64,000 nucleotides of DNA. It comes from Rhodospirillales bacterium. Lineage in GTDB: Bacteria > Pseudomonadota > Alphaproteobacteria > Rhodospirillales > Casp-alpha2. The stretch lies in assembly GCA_018662225.1 (NCBI GenBank), contig JABJGO010000066.1, forward strand, positions 149,526 to 213,525, read 5' to 3'. Under the pieces are notes generated by a model. That model did not search any database. It worked only from the letters and a program-made list of their open reading frames with translations, and was not told the DNA's origin. Position numbers and translations under genes: made by a program. Shown piece by piece: positions 55,291 to 63,853 of the stretch (the stretch's first letter is position 1; each line of letters begins with the position of its first letter).

Positions 55291-55404
55291 GTACTGCCAT
55301 ACTTCATGGCAGTACTGCAGACAAACTTTACTTTCTGTATGAGTGTGATGCAACTGACAACAGTTGCTAGTGAGGATTATTAAGGACGGCTACACGTCCT
55401 TAAT
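55291..55404. repeat. Cluster of three perfect hairpins in non-coding DNA
   Basis: Three inverted repeats within 114 bp: GTACTGCCAT/ATGGCAGTAC (55291-55315, loop 5), GCAACTG/CAGTTGC (55350-55367, loop 4) and ATTAAGGACG/CGTCCTTAAT (55379-55404, loop 6), all without mismatch. The order and density suggest a structured RNA or an element terminus. No T-run follows the last one, so a simple terminator is unlikely. The stretch 55037-55474 holds nothing else I can support. Confidence 0.65.
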
Positions 55405-55474
55405 ACTACGGGGTGGGTGTTTGGTTTAGCAATTGGACCGCCCCCGGCGAAACAAAACATGGGGTATAAGAAGA

Positions 55475-55687
55475 ATGGCTTCTGACCTTATTCAGATTAG
55501 TGATCCCACATTCTTGGGAGAGCCTGTACTTGTAGTCAGATCAGTTGAGTCATTAATCGCAGTTATGCTGATTTCGTATAGTTCTTGTGCTCTCATTCTA
55601 AATGATCCCGTAAAGGTATTTAGTGGAACAAACCTTATTCAGCTTTTTTGCCGAATATCCGATTCTTCAGAAAAATTAGAGGGATGA
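55475..55687 (+). CDS. Possible small hypothetical protein
   Basis: A 70-residue frame from ATG 55475 (open to 55433). It shows a weak likeness to DUF982-type small proteins (FLGEPVLVVRSVESL, then a hydrophobic helix and a late Cys). Its end overlaps the convergent DUF2167-like gene by 53 bases. It may be a chance frame. Confidence 0.3.
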   Translation: MASDLIQISDPTFLGEPVLVVRSVESLIAVMLISYSSCALILNDPVKVFSGTNLIQLFCRISDSSEKLEG

Positions 55688-56519
55688 ATAATAAGAACCA
55701 CAGTTTTTTCGCAAATGCGAGAGCGATAGCTATAAATCCTGCACCAATTGCCTTGCCATATTTTACGCCAACTAGTGTCGCTAATACACCAATTGCACCA
55801 GCAGCAGCAATTTTGTCTCCACTTTCAAAATTGAAGTAGGCCTGCTCTTTTGAAGGTATGTACGAAGCCAACGTAGTTTCAACCATCTCTCTCAGTTCGT
55901 TTTCAGAAAGCTTTTCACTGTCAGGCACAATCCTAAATGGTATATACCCGAGTCTATCAAACAAGGTAGCCTTTATATTTACGACTTTTTCACCGTTCCA
56001 ATTTAGTAAAAAGGCATAATACATGAAAGATTTACCTTTATTAAGAGTAGGATAAACAACCCATTTTTCTGCGGTTATGGGTTCTCCTAATTGTTCGCTT
56101 TGTTGTTTAATTCCCTCAGTTAATTCATTCCAAATATTTTCAATTTCAGAGCCAGCCTCTTCACTATCCCAGTCATCAAACTTAACAAAACCGCCTGAGT
56201 TCGGCTTCTCAATTATTATGTTATCGATACCAGGCTGATAGGCGAAGACCACATATTCAATCTCTTTACATGATTCTTTTGCCCACCCATTCATTTCCAC
56301 TACTAGTTTGCAGGTTTCTTCTTTATTCAGGTATCTGGCGTCTGGGGACCCTGGAGAAAGATTTCCTCGCTCTGTACTCAATGCTTGGGTAAAATTTATG
56401 GGGTTATATGGGTTCGCATTTTCTTGTGCCAGTGCCGGCTCTGTTGAGAATGCCATAAAAGAAAAAACGAGAAACAATACATTGTCTCTAAAATGGCTAT
56501 TTTGAAATAAACGCCGCAT
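55635..56519 (-). CDS. Exported membrane protein with DUF2167-like domain
   Basis: A 294-residue product with a signal peptide (cleavage after about EPALAQ), a periplasmic domain of about 210 residues, and two C-terminal hydrophobic segments (AAAGAIGVLATLVGVKYG and KLWFLLFIPLIFLKN). The layout and the segment ending YFNFESGDKIAAAGAIGVLATLVG match the uncharacterised DUF2167 family as I remember it. It is AT-richer than the left part of the window and is divergent from the GrpE-Hsp70 operon. Confidence 0.75.
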   Translation of the reverse strand: MRRLFQNSHFRDNVLFLVFSFMAFSTEPALAQENANPYNPINFTQALSTERGNLSPGSPDARYLNKEETCKLVVEMNGWAKESCKEIEYVVFAYQPGIDNIIIEKPNSGGFVKFDDWDSEEAGSEIENIWNELTEGIKQQSEQLGEPITAEKWVVYPTLNKGKSFMYYAFLLNWNGEKVVNIKATLFDRLGYIPFRIVPDSEKLSENELREMVETTLASYIPSKEQAYFNFESGDKIAAAGAIGVLATLVGVKYGKAIGAGFIAIALAFAKKLWFLLFIPLIFLKNRIFGKKAE

Positions 56520-56981
56520 TTTATATTCCCCTATATTGAGCGAACGTGTTGGCCGCTATTCTTAGTTAAATGCGAAAATGGATCAACTAGAATTGGATAG
56601 GGTGCTGATTAAGCAGAACATAATAAAATGCAACTTTCATTATGTTCCGCCCCAAAGCCCCACAAATCGTAACATCCACTCTTCGCTTGCGCCAATGGCA
56701 CACATCAACTCACCCAATTCACCGTAGTAACTACGCCTTATTTGACTAGTGGTAGCCCTAATTTCCATGTTTGGGAGGCACACATCGGGACCCCCAGAAG
56801 CAGACTTTGTACGTAATTATTACCCCTTCCGTTAACAGTCAGCATCGGACATGACGAGGCCACTGTAATAGATGTCTTGAAACTCTCAACACACACAGTA
56901 CACTATTTTTAGTAACGTGCTCATAAGAAAATAAAGCATACACGGGTATGCACTTAAAACTGGACGAGTGATAGAAGTGTT
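56520..56981. other. Non-coding region between divergent DUF2167-like and GrpE-like genes
   Basis: 462 bp, AT-rich, with no credible gene. It must contain the promoters for both divergent units. I could not identify a convincing -35/-10 pair, a heat-shock (RpoH) promoter or a CIRCE-like repeat by eye. Confidence 0.5.
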
Positions 56982-57914
56982 ATGGGGGGCGGGCTAATGC
57001 CGAGATACTTTGTGATCGTTGGTGTTGCAATAGTTGCGACAGCAATCGTAGGAGCAAGTTTTTTCTACGTGACGAGTGGTTCCCAGGATCAGCCTCTGAT
57101 TGACACGCAGGCGGCGAGTATTGAACTCAACGGCGAAGTAACATCTGAAGCGGGTGAAGAGCCCAACTCTGGCCAGACTTCTTCAATTGATGATCAAAAC
57201 GCACCTGTTCGACCCAATCCAGAAGCAAGCGCATTTTCCGAATACGTATGGGTTGTCGTCGCCCTCGTACTTATGTCGATGGCAACAATTTTATCTAGCG
57301 CGATCTCATTCTACCTGTATAGGTGGCGAAAAATTCTGCTTAGCCAACCCAATATTGCGCTTCCTGAACAGATGGGAGATTGGGTCGAAGGCGTAAAAAT
57401 CCGTCTTGAGCAACTCACCACCACCTCCACCGCTGGTATTGGCAAACTGGTTCAGCAAGGCAACGAATTGCAAGAAAACGCGTCAAATATGACAGAGACC
57501 TTTATGACGCTGCAGCATGCTTTGGATGAGCGAGATGCGGAAATTCGTAGACTTAAACGAGGATACGACGCGGAAATATTCAGAAAGTTCGTGAGTCGAT
57601 TTATTCGCGTCGGTCAAATTGTAGACGATTTAGAAAGGGTTGGGAGCGCCAGTGCCGAGGACCTGAACCATGTCGCACGGCTTCTCGAAGATGCATTTTT
57701 GGAGTGCAACGTCGAGCCCTTCCAACCTGAAATCGGATCTGATTATAGGGAGACCTCTGGGGTTGCTGAGAACCCAAAACGTACTGAGACTTCTAATCCT
57801 GAGGAAGAATTCAAAATAGTTGAAGTTGTAGAGAACGGTTATCAGCTAAAGACATCAGAGGGTTGTGATATAATTATACCTGCCAAAGTTAGGATAAACG
57901 TACCGAGTACGTAG
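56982..57914 (+). CDS. Membrane-anchored GrpE-like nucleotide exchange factor
   Basis: 310 residues. Two hydrophobic segments (about 8-30 and 89-113) flank an acidic, probably periplasmic loop; the remaining 195 residues are cytosolic. A coiled coil (about 155-195, ending in IRRLKRGYDAEIFRKFVSRFIRVGQIVDDLERV) and a small head (FQPEIGSDYRE at about 247-257, IVEVVENGYQLK and IIIPAKVRINV at the end) reproduce the GrpE layout of long helix plus beta domain. Only 12 bp separate it from the Hsp70 gene. GrpE proteins are normally soluble, so the anchor is unusual. The start may instead be ATG 56997. Confidence 0.72.
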   Translation: MGGGLMPRYFVIVGVAIVATAIVGASFFYVTSGSQDQPLIDTQAASIELNGEVTSEAGEEPNSGQTSSIDDQNAPVRPNPEASAFSEYVWVVVALVLMSMATILSSAISFYLYRWRKILLSQPNIALPEQMGDWVEGVKIRLEQLTTTSTAGIGKLVQQGNELQENASNMTETFMTLQHALDERDAEIRRLKRGYDAEIFRKFVSRFIRVGQIVDDLERVGSASAEDLNHVARLLEDAFLECNVEPFQPEIGSDYRETSGVAENPKRTETSNPEEEFKIVEVVENGYQLKTSEGCDIIIPAKVRINVPST

Positions 57915-57926
57915 GAGAAAGTTAAC

Positions 57927-59426
57927 ATGGCTGCTTTTATTGGCATTGATCTTGGAACTACATTCTCGGCTATCGCCACCATTGATGATACGGGGCGTCC
58001 TACAATAATTCACAATGAAGATGGAGAAAACATAACCCCATCTTGTGTCGTCGGGACCTCTTCCGATGTTATGGAGGTTGGCGAATTTGCAAGGCGACAG
58101 TGGGGCAATGCACCAGAGACAGCAGCAGCTCGATTCAAGCGAGATATGGGGTCATCTGAAAAGTATCCCATCAATGGACAAGACTTTTCTCCCACCCAAC
58201 TCAGTTCCTTTGTTTTGAAGAAGCTTGCTGCGTTCGCAGCCAATTCGGTCGGAGAAGTTGGAGAAGCGGTTGTTACCATTCCCGCAAACTTCGCACATGA
58301 GGCGAGAGACGCCACAATGGAAGCGGCAAAAATGGCCGGGCTTAACATCAAATATATAATAAACGAGCCTACCGCAGCAGCGTTATTTTACGCGTTTAAA
58401 AGCGGAGAAGAGCTTGGTGGCGTATACGCAGTTTATGATTTAGGAGGCGGCACCTTCGATGTCTCTATTATCCGCGTTGATGGACATGACGTTGAAGTTC
58501 TTGCCGCAAATGGTATCCACAAGTTAGGCGGAGATGATTTTGACAGTGCTCTTCAAGAACTCGTGCGTTCGAAATTCAAGGAAGCTACAGGGGGGGACTT
58601 GGAATCTGATGATTTTACAAAGAACGAAGCGGAGGAAGAAAAGAAGGCTCTTTCCAAACGCAAAAACGTAACTTGTCGGGTGGCAAGACAAATGATTGAC
58701 GTTTCGCGAACGGAATTTGAAGAGCTAATTTCAACATATATTACTCAAGCAGAGATGTTATGCGAAGCGACGATTGATGAAGCGGGCATTACAACCTCTG
58801 ACATAAATGGCGTCTTTCTTGCGGGTGGTAGCACACGAATTCCATTAGTAAATGAGAGTGTTACAAAGGTATTTGGGCAAGAGCCCGTTAGTACCGTTAA
58901 CGTTGACGAGGTCGTGGCGTTGGGAGCGGCCCTCTATGCAGCATACAAGGGTGATCACTCTCAGCTCTCAACTGTACAGAAGAATGCCATTCAAAAAATT
59001 AAGGTTAGCGAATCCGCAGGGAAGTGCTTCGGTACAATTTCGATTGGACACAATACTGCACGTGACCAGGCAGAGCTATCGAACTCGATCTTAATTCGAA
59101 AAGGCGAAAAAATACCATGCTCGGTTACCGAGTCTTTCTATACTGTCTACGAAGGGCAAGAGGCCGTATCTTGTAAAGTTACGGAATCTACCTCAGCCGA
59201 AACAGACCCACGGTTTGTAAAAATAATCCATGACGGTGAATTAGTGCTTCCCCCTGGGCGACCGGCCCAACAGGAAGTCAAAGTCACTTTTGCCTATGAT
59301 GACAATCAAATCATGAAGTGTTCCTTCGTCGACGTGGACACGGGTAGGGAAACCGTTGTTGACCTGTCCATGGCATCGTCTGATGGCGAAACATCGAGTG
59401 AAATCGACAAATTTTTGGTGGAGTGA
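57927..59426 (+). CDS. Truncated Hsp70/DnaK-like chaperone
   Basis: 499 residues, against about 640 for DnaK. The nucleotide-binding domain is complete: IGIDLGTTFSA (residues 5-15), INEPTAAAL (145-153), YDLGGGTFDVS (170-180), KLGGDDFD (199-206) and VFLAGGSTRIP (297-307). A shortened beta substrate-binding domain follows (about 370-480). The alpha-helical lid and the EEVD-like tail are missing. AGGAG at 57912-57916 gives strong translation right behind the GrpE-like gene. Low GC and the accessory setting show it is not the housekeeping dnaK. Confidence 0.93.
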   Translation: MAAFIGIDLGTTFSAIATIDDTGRPTIIHNEDGENITPSCVVGTSSDVMEVGEFARRQWGNAPETAAARFKRDMGSSEKYPINGQDFSPTQLSSFVLKKLAAFAANSVGEVGEAVVTIPANFAHEARDATMEAAKMAGLNIKYIINEPTAAALFYAFKSGEELGGVYAVYDLGGGTFDVSIIRVDGHDVEVLAANGIHKLGGDDFDSALQELVRSKFKEATGGDLESDDFTKNEAEEEKKALSKRKNVTCRVARQMIDVSRTEFEELISTYITQAEMLCEATIDEAGITTSDINGVFLAGGSTRIPLVNESVTKVFGQEPVSTVNVDEVVALGAALYAAYKGDHSQLSTVQKNAIQKIKVSESAGKCFGTISIGHNTARDQAELSNSILIRKGEKIPCSVTESFYTVYEGQEAVSCKVTESTSAETDPRFVKIIHDGELVLPPGRPAQQEVKVTFAYDDNQIMKCSFVDVDTGRETVVDLSMASSDGETSSEIDKFLVE

Positions 59427-59427
59427 A

Positions 59428-60675
59428 ATGGAAGCAATTCTTGGGTTTTTAGCGATAGCTGTTGGTTGGTTCATATTTACTCGTGTGCTCTCGGCAGGAG
59501 TTCGCACAGTAGGCGCAGCAGCGAAGTCCGCTGTTGGGAAAGGATCATTTTCAGAAAACATGGAATTGGCCTTTAAGGGAATGGGGCAAATGGAGGTAAG
59601 GTTAGTTGATGGCACGCTTGAAAACAGCAGCCTCGCTTTCAAAGCTATCGAAATTAAGGGATTATTTCCCGTGAACGTGGCCCGGCACGTTTCAATAGTT
59701 ACTTCAGTTTTAGACGGAACAGATGAGGATGCCTACAAACCCGTGTTATGCCCAATCGACATGTTTCAAGAACCTACCAGCATTGCTTTTCAGAACGTGT
59801 CAGAACTTGGGCAAGTTTCCCCAGATCAAGGCTTCCTAAATTGGACGAGGGTTGGAGGTATAATTACTGACCTTCTCGAGCCACCCGCTGCAGGGAAGAG
59901 AAAGTTGGCCGCCGTAGTGCGGTTGGTTGACAGTGATGACATACCTCCCATCGAACTTGGCTTTCATGATCGTGAGGGACCGGGAATACTTGTATGGGAA
60001 AGGGTCTTGAGGTTTGAGCAGACATTTGATGATCCTGGATATGAAGAAGTGGCAGAGCATCGGGATGAGGCAAAAGCCTTCACCGTAAAGATTGGTATGG
60101 CGGTAGCGATGGCGGATGGCGTCTTAGACGATAGCGAAGGTGAAACGCTCAAGGGCTTCATTCAGAAAGCGATTGCGCCGTACGATAAGGAAAAAAGTGA
60201 CAGGCTAAAGACACTCTATAATGACGCAATGAAGGATGCACATGCCGCCGCTAAGTCTGGTGATCTTAGCCTAAGCAGTTTGACATCAGCTCTCAATGAG
60301 ATAGCCGATAAATCAACAAAGTATGAAACGGTTGAGCTTTGCTTCGAAGTCATGGCGGCAGATGGGGTTGCTGATGCGGAAGAGCTAAGGGTCATTCGAA
60401 CAGTTGCAGACGCACTAGACCTAGATCTCGATGAGATTGAAAAAATGCGTGATCAAAAGATTGTAGGCCTTGAGACAAATATTGGAAGCCAAGCTAGTAT
60501 AGAAGACATGCTAGGGATTGAGGCGGACTGGGATGCCGGTAAAATAAAGAAACACCTCCTTTCGGAATTCCAGAAATGGAATAACCGATTAAATGCTCTT
60601 TCAGAAGGTGATGAACGAGATAATGCACAGCAAATGCTAGACTTGATTGCGGAAGCCCGAAAGAAGCATGGCTAG
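59428..60675 (+). CDS. Membrane-anchored TerB-domain protein with degenerate J-like C-terminus (DjlA-like layout)
   Basis: From ATG 59428 (one base after the Hsp70 stop) the product has 415 residues: an N-terminal hydrophobic segment (2-22), a beta-rich middle region of unknown fold (about 50-200), a TerB-like helical domain (about 214-345; KIGMAVAMADGVLDDSEGE, then CFEVMAADGVADAEELRVI), and a tail (360-415) aligning with a J domain: MLGIEADWDAGKIKKHLL, then EFQKWNNRLNA. In a working J domain the NNR at 385-387 would be HPD. DjlA has the same order (membrane helix, TerB, J domain), so this is a plausible but modified Hsp70 co-chaperone. Confidence 0.78.
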   Translation: MEAILGFLAIAVGWFIFTRVLSAGVRTVGAAAKSAVGKGSFSENMELAFKGMGQMEVRLVDGTLENSSLAFKAIEIKGLFPVNVARHVSIVTSVLDGTDEDAYKPVLCPIDMFQEPTSIAFQNVSELGQVSPDQGFLNWTRVGGIITDLLEPPAAGKRKLAAVVRLVDSDDIPPIELGFHDREGPGILVWERVLRFEQTFDDPGYEEVAEHRDEAKAFTVKIGMAVAMADGVLDDSEGETLKGFIQKAIAPYDKEKSDRLKTLYNDAMKDAHAAAKSGDLSLSSLTSALNEIADKSTKYETVELCFEVMAADGVADAEELRVIRTVADALDLDLDEIEKMRDQKIVGLETNIGSQASIEDMLGIEADWDAGKIKKHLLSEFQKWNNRLNALSEGDERDNAQQMLDLIAEARKKHG

Positions 60676-61738
60676 TTTCGACGACGATGCTCGGTTTCTG
60701 GCGGAAACATTTCGTTATTCCGGTGACACGTTGCGAGCCAAGTCTGCTGGCAATTCTGATGCTACAACACATGCTCGTAATCACTCGTACCAAGAGGGCC
60801 TGCTCCTTTCCCCATTGGTTACTCCTCTCCTAGCAGATCGTCTGAAGTTGGTTGGTCAACGTCTAAGAATTTCGGAAGAGTCTATTGATGCATTCATATA
60901 TGCCTCCGCTGACATACAAGCTGAGTGTCATGCAGGGAGTACTTCAAGCTGCGTAGTCAGAATTTCATCCTCTCTAGTTGATCTACTTAACCCAGATGAG
61001 TTTGAGTTCGTAATTGGGCATGAACTAGGGCATTTTCTGCTCAACCACGGTGTGATTCGAATGGAGCAGAAAAGCGAGTCCCTTGAATATGCAATCCAAA
61101 ACCGAGCTCAAGAAATTTCAGCGGATAGAATAGGGTTGGTTGCCTGCCAGTCCTTAGAAACGGCGGTCCGTGCGTTAATGAAGACTGTTTCCGGCCTATC
61201 CAGTGAACACCTGCGTTTCGACGTTGGAGCCTTCTTGTCCCAGTTAAAGAATGCGCCAGAGGCCATGCATTTTGAAAGCCGTACAGCATCACATCCATCC
61301 ATTTTGGTGCGTTGCCGCGCATTGCTTTGGTTTTCAATGAGCGGGATGGTCGATGATGGTGATGCTGCTCACTCTCAAGAGAAACTAAAGATGCTTGAAG
61401 GCAGAATAATGAACGATATGGATAAGTTCGTGGATGGGCCTGCTAGAAAACTAATTGAGGATGGAAAAAATGACCTCGCAATTTGGATTGCGGCTAGTTG
61501 TGTGGTTCAAGACGAAATTTTCGACAAGGACAGGCAGCAGAAAATTGCCGAAATGTTTGGAGATGGCACTCTGGAGAAACTGAAGAACTTTCTTGGCGAC
61601 CTATCATCATCGACGGCACAGGATGTTGTGTACGATCGAATGAAGAGCGCGAGAGAAGAGCTTGAGGGTTTGATACCTGTCGGCCTAGAAAGCACCGTGA
61701 ATGAAATCAAAAGAAAAGTTGAGAGGCAACTCGGGTAA
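60668..61738 (+). CDS. Cytosolic M48-family zinc metallopeptidase
   Basis: 356 residues from ATG 60668, overlapping the TerB gene by eight bases. The zinc site is HELGH (118-122) in VIGHELGHFLLNHG, with the third ligand Glu149 in QEISADRIGLVA, and SHP at 208-210 as in other M48 proteins. Unlike HtpX or Ste24, no membrane helices are seen; the C-terminal 140 residues are helical and not recognised. As last gene of the Hsp70 operon it may degrade clients presented by the chaperone, which is an inference from context. Confidence 0.85.
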   Translation: MASFDDDARFLAETFRYSGDTLRAKSAGNSDATTHARNHSYQEGLLLSPLVTPLLADRLKLVGQRLRISEESIDAFIYASADIQAECHAGSTSSCVVRISSSLVDLLNPDEFEFVIGHELGHFLLNHGVIRMEQKSESLEYAIQNRAQEISADRIGLVACQSLETAVRALMKTVSGLSSEHLRFDVGAFLSQLKNAPEAMHFESRTASHPSILVRCRALLWFSMSGMVDDGDAAHSQEKLKMLEGRIMNDMDKFVDGPARKLIEDGKNDLAIWIAASCVVQDEIFDKDRQQKIAEMFGDGTLEKLKNFLGDLSSSTAQDVVYDRMKSAREELEGLIPVGLESTVNEIKRKVERQLG

Positions 61739-62177
61739 GTGTCCGAATGCCCCATTTGCTCCGTCTACTTCTCAGGTGTTAGGGCTTTCGCTTCTGGCCT
61801 CGCGCAGACATTCTTAATGGCCTGTGATTCGCGATTTGTCGATCTTGCCAGGCTTGCTGACCCAGTAATGAATATTCAAGATGTAACGTCACACATCAGG
61901 TCGAAACAAAACCAGTATACATTTGCCGCGTTTTGATATTCCACGGCGCAATTGACATTGTTTTGGCAGTAAATTCATAACCTCAGTTGGCTGTCATAGC
62001 GCAATGGCAAGGGTGGCGTTTTGTGGGAACTGGGTTGTGGTGTAACTATCAAGTTATCGAGTGGGTGAGGGTGGTATGCAGATACCCTATACGAGCAACG
62101 GGCAAACCGATCTCAATCACCCCTTACCCCCAATTCCTGTCACACATTAGTGGCAAGGGGCGAGATACCGAGATTAG
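61739..62177. other. Non-coding stretch after the chaperone-protease operon
   Basis: 439 bp with only short frames that lack ribosome sites or recognisable composition. I see no strong terminator, tRNA or repeat. It separates the chaperone operon from the convergent unknown gene pair at 62178-63597. Confidence 0.5.
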
Positions 62178-62552
62178 TTAGCCGTTAACACATGCAGTAC
62201 CGCGCTTGTTATTGGGAAGTGCAATGACGTTGTTCGTCCCTGGTTCATTATCGCATCGCGAAGCTGGAAGCGATGCCATCATTGCCTGGATGATCGGATG
62301 GTACACAATTACCCCATCGCCACGCTGACCCATGACCCCAGCGTCGAACAATTCATTGATGATTGAACTCTTTGGAGCAATGCCCTGTGCGCTGATGACC
62401 TCGGACATCCGGACAATACCAGTCTTGCCGGTAAGATGACGGAAAGAGAGGAGTGCCAGGACAAAACTCATGGCGTTTGGCGACAAAAATGGAAGTGCCC
62501 GCAACACGGAACTATCGGCAGGAACACAGTTAAGGCGAACGACATCATGCAT
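62178..62552 (-). CDS. Unknown small protein, second gene of a two-gene operon
   Basis: A 124-residue product of unknown family. The central part (SPNAMSFVLALLSFRHLTGKTGIVRMSEVIS, then IINELFDAGVMGQRGDG) reads like a helical winged-helix-type domain; the C-terminus is rich in Asn and Pro. Its ATG overlaps the stop of the upstream gene by eight bases, so the two are translated together. Confidence 0.6.
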   Translation of the reverse strand: MHDVVRLNCVPADSSVLRALPFLSPNAMSFVLALLSFRHLTGKTGIVRMSEVISAQGIAPKSSIINELFDAGVMGQRGDGVIVYHPIIQAMMASLPASRCDNEPGTNNVIALPNNKRGTACVNG

Positions 62553-63597
62553 TGCGTTTGCCCTTCATGGTGTTCGTGGGGGTTGGAATTTCAGAGAGCG
62601 GGTCCGCATAGGCGGAAGTGAAAGCATGTTTAAGTTGATTTCGCAGTTTCTCTGGAAACATTGGATCATCAAGTATCTGGCGAAGCAGCATATCTTGTTC
62701 GAGTGAGAGGTAACCACTTTCCTCGTATTCTTGTATTCGGTGCTGGGCTTTTGCTAACCTATTCTCAATGGCCACTCGATCTACATGCTCGGCATCATAC
62801 ATCGATTGATATGCGTCTCGCGTGATATACGGACGGCGACCAGTTACGTTTGTTCCGCTACGATTCGCGGGTTCCCGAGCAGCGCCTAAATCAAGGGTGT
62901 ACGAGATTTCTGCACCGTCAAATCGCAGCACATTTTCGGCTTTGATCGCCCCTCGTATTATTCCAGAACGGGTACTGACAACCAGGTGTGGATTGAAAAC
63001 GGCGCGGTAACGATAGTTATCGAGTTTCTCCAGTTCACGTAAAATACCCAACTCGACCAATTTGTTTAACGCGCGACTTACCTCTTCACGCCGTCTGGGT
63101 GTGAAAATCTGAAATCGTTTTAGCAGGGCTTCAGCATTTGCTCCCGGACACCCCCGCTGATTAGACTCAATGACTTCTCTTAGGTATTCGGGATTGTCGA
63201 GCGCCATTCCATTGTGGCAAAGATCAAGAATGGTAAAGCTCCGGGTAACGGAAATACCTTGGGAAACTGTGGCCCAAACCAGGTCTTCTTCTGTATTTTG
63301 CACCGGGATCAGTGCGCCCGATTCTGCCAGGCCGGGGAAATCAAGTTTCCCGCTAAACGTTAATCGTCTTTGAAGGGCCTGTATTACGTAGCGCTCAGTT
63401 CTAGTAATATTGCCAAACTGAAGAATATCTAGCATGGTGCCAATATCAAACAGACCCCGCTCATAGTGGCTTGAAAGATAGCGAACCGGGTGAGCCTCGT
63501 ATTCAAATCTGCCATCAGCAAACTCGACTTCCCGGATTTCTGGGCGCGGGACAATTACCGGGATACGGCCTGCAGCGGGAACAAACAAAACGCTCAC
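62545..63597 (-). CDS. Unknown protein with winged-helix-like region (regulator or replication-type protein)
   Basis: 350 residues from GTG 63597; no family recognised. Residues about 160-215 (RFQIFTPRRREEVSRALNKLVELGILRELEKL, then YRYRAVFNP) look like a helix-turn-helix with wing. A later coiled region (about 275-320) and a basic end follow. Two perfect 19-bp palindromes upstream suggest that the protein, or a partner, binds its own control region. A transcription regulator or a plasmid-type replication protein are both possible. Confidence 0.65.
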   Translation of the reverse strand: MSVLFVPAAGRIPVIVPRPEIREVEFADGRFEYEAHPVRYLSSHYERGLFDIGTMLDILQFGNITRTERYVIQALQRRLTFSGKLDFPGLAESGALIPVQNTEEDLVWATVSQGISVTRSFTILDLCHNGMALDNPEYLREVIESNQRGCPGANAEALLKRFQIFTPRRREEVSRALNKLVELGILRELEKLDNYRYRAVFNPHLVVSTRSGIIRGAIKAENVLRFDGAEISYTLDLGAAREPANRSGTNVTGRRPYITRDAYQSMYDAEHVDRVAIENRLAKAQHRIQEYEESGYLSLEQDMLLRQILDDPMFPEKLRNQLKHAFTSAYADPLSEIPTPTNTMKGKRNA

Positions 63598-63613
63598 AAC
63601 GCTAACTCACAAG

Positions 63614-63632
63614 GTGTGGAAATATTCCACAC
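63614..63632. promoter_or_regulatory. Palindromic operator-like site, copy 1
   Basis: GTGTGGAA-ATA-TTCCACAC, a perfect inverted repeat of two 8-bp arms. It lies 17 bp upstream of the GTG start of the 350-residue gene, where a bound protein would block transcription or translation start. The same 19 bases recur at 63803-63821. Confidence 0.75.
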
Positions 63633-63707
63633 GGGGGACCGTCTCGAAATGCTCTGAAACCTAAGCTGGTTGCGGGTTTCAGGATATTTAGGGGTGCAAC
63701 GATTTGT

Positions 63708-63727
63708 GTATATAGAAGAGTATATAC
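63708..63727. repeat. AT-rich inverted repeat between the two palindromes
   Basis: GTATATA and TATATAC arms (63708-63714, 63721-63727) with a 6-base spacer, in an AT-rich gap between the two operator-like sites. It could be a promoter element, a second binding site or a melting region. Confidence 0.55.
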
Positions 63728-63802
63728 GGAAACCGTTTACATAGTGACGCATGATAAGTTGTTGAAAATACACATATATCAGTAGTTTTTGGTGTTGTGC
63801 CC

Positions 63803-63821
63803 GTGTGGAAATATTCCACAC
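63803..63821. promoter_or_regulatory. Palindromic operator-like site, copy 2
   Basis: Identical to 63614-63632 over all 19 bases, with centres 189 bp apart. It lies about 33 bp beyond the stop of a minus-strand gene that runs off the window, so the pair brackets the whole intergenic region. Confidence 0.75.
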
Positions 63822-63853
63822 CTTTGTAATATCTCGCTGCCTTGGAGGTATTA

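Noticed and set aside
61739..62181. Two short plus-strand frames of about 65 residues
   Set aside because: No ribosome sites, no recognisable domains and atypical composition.
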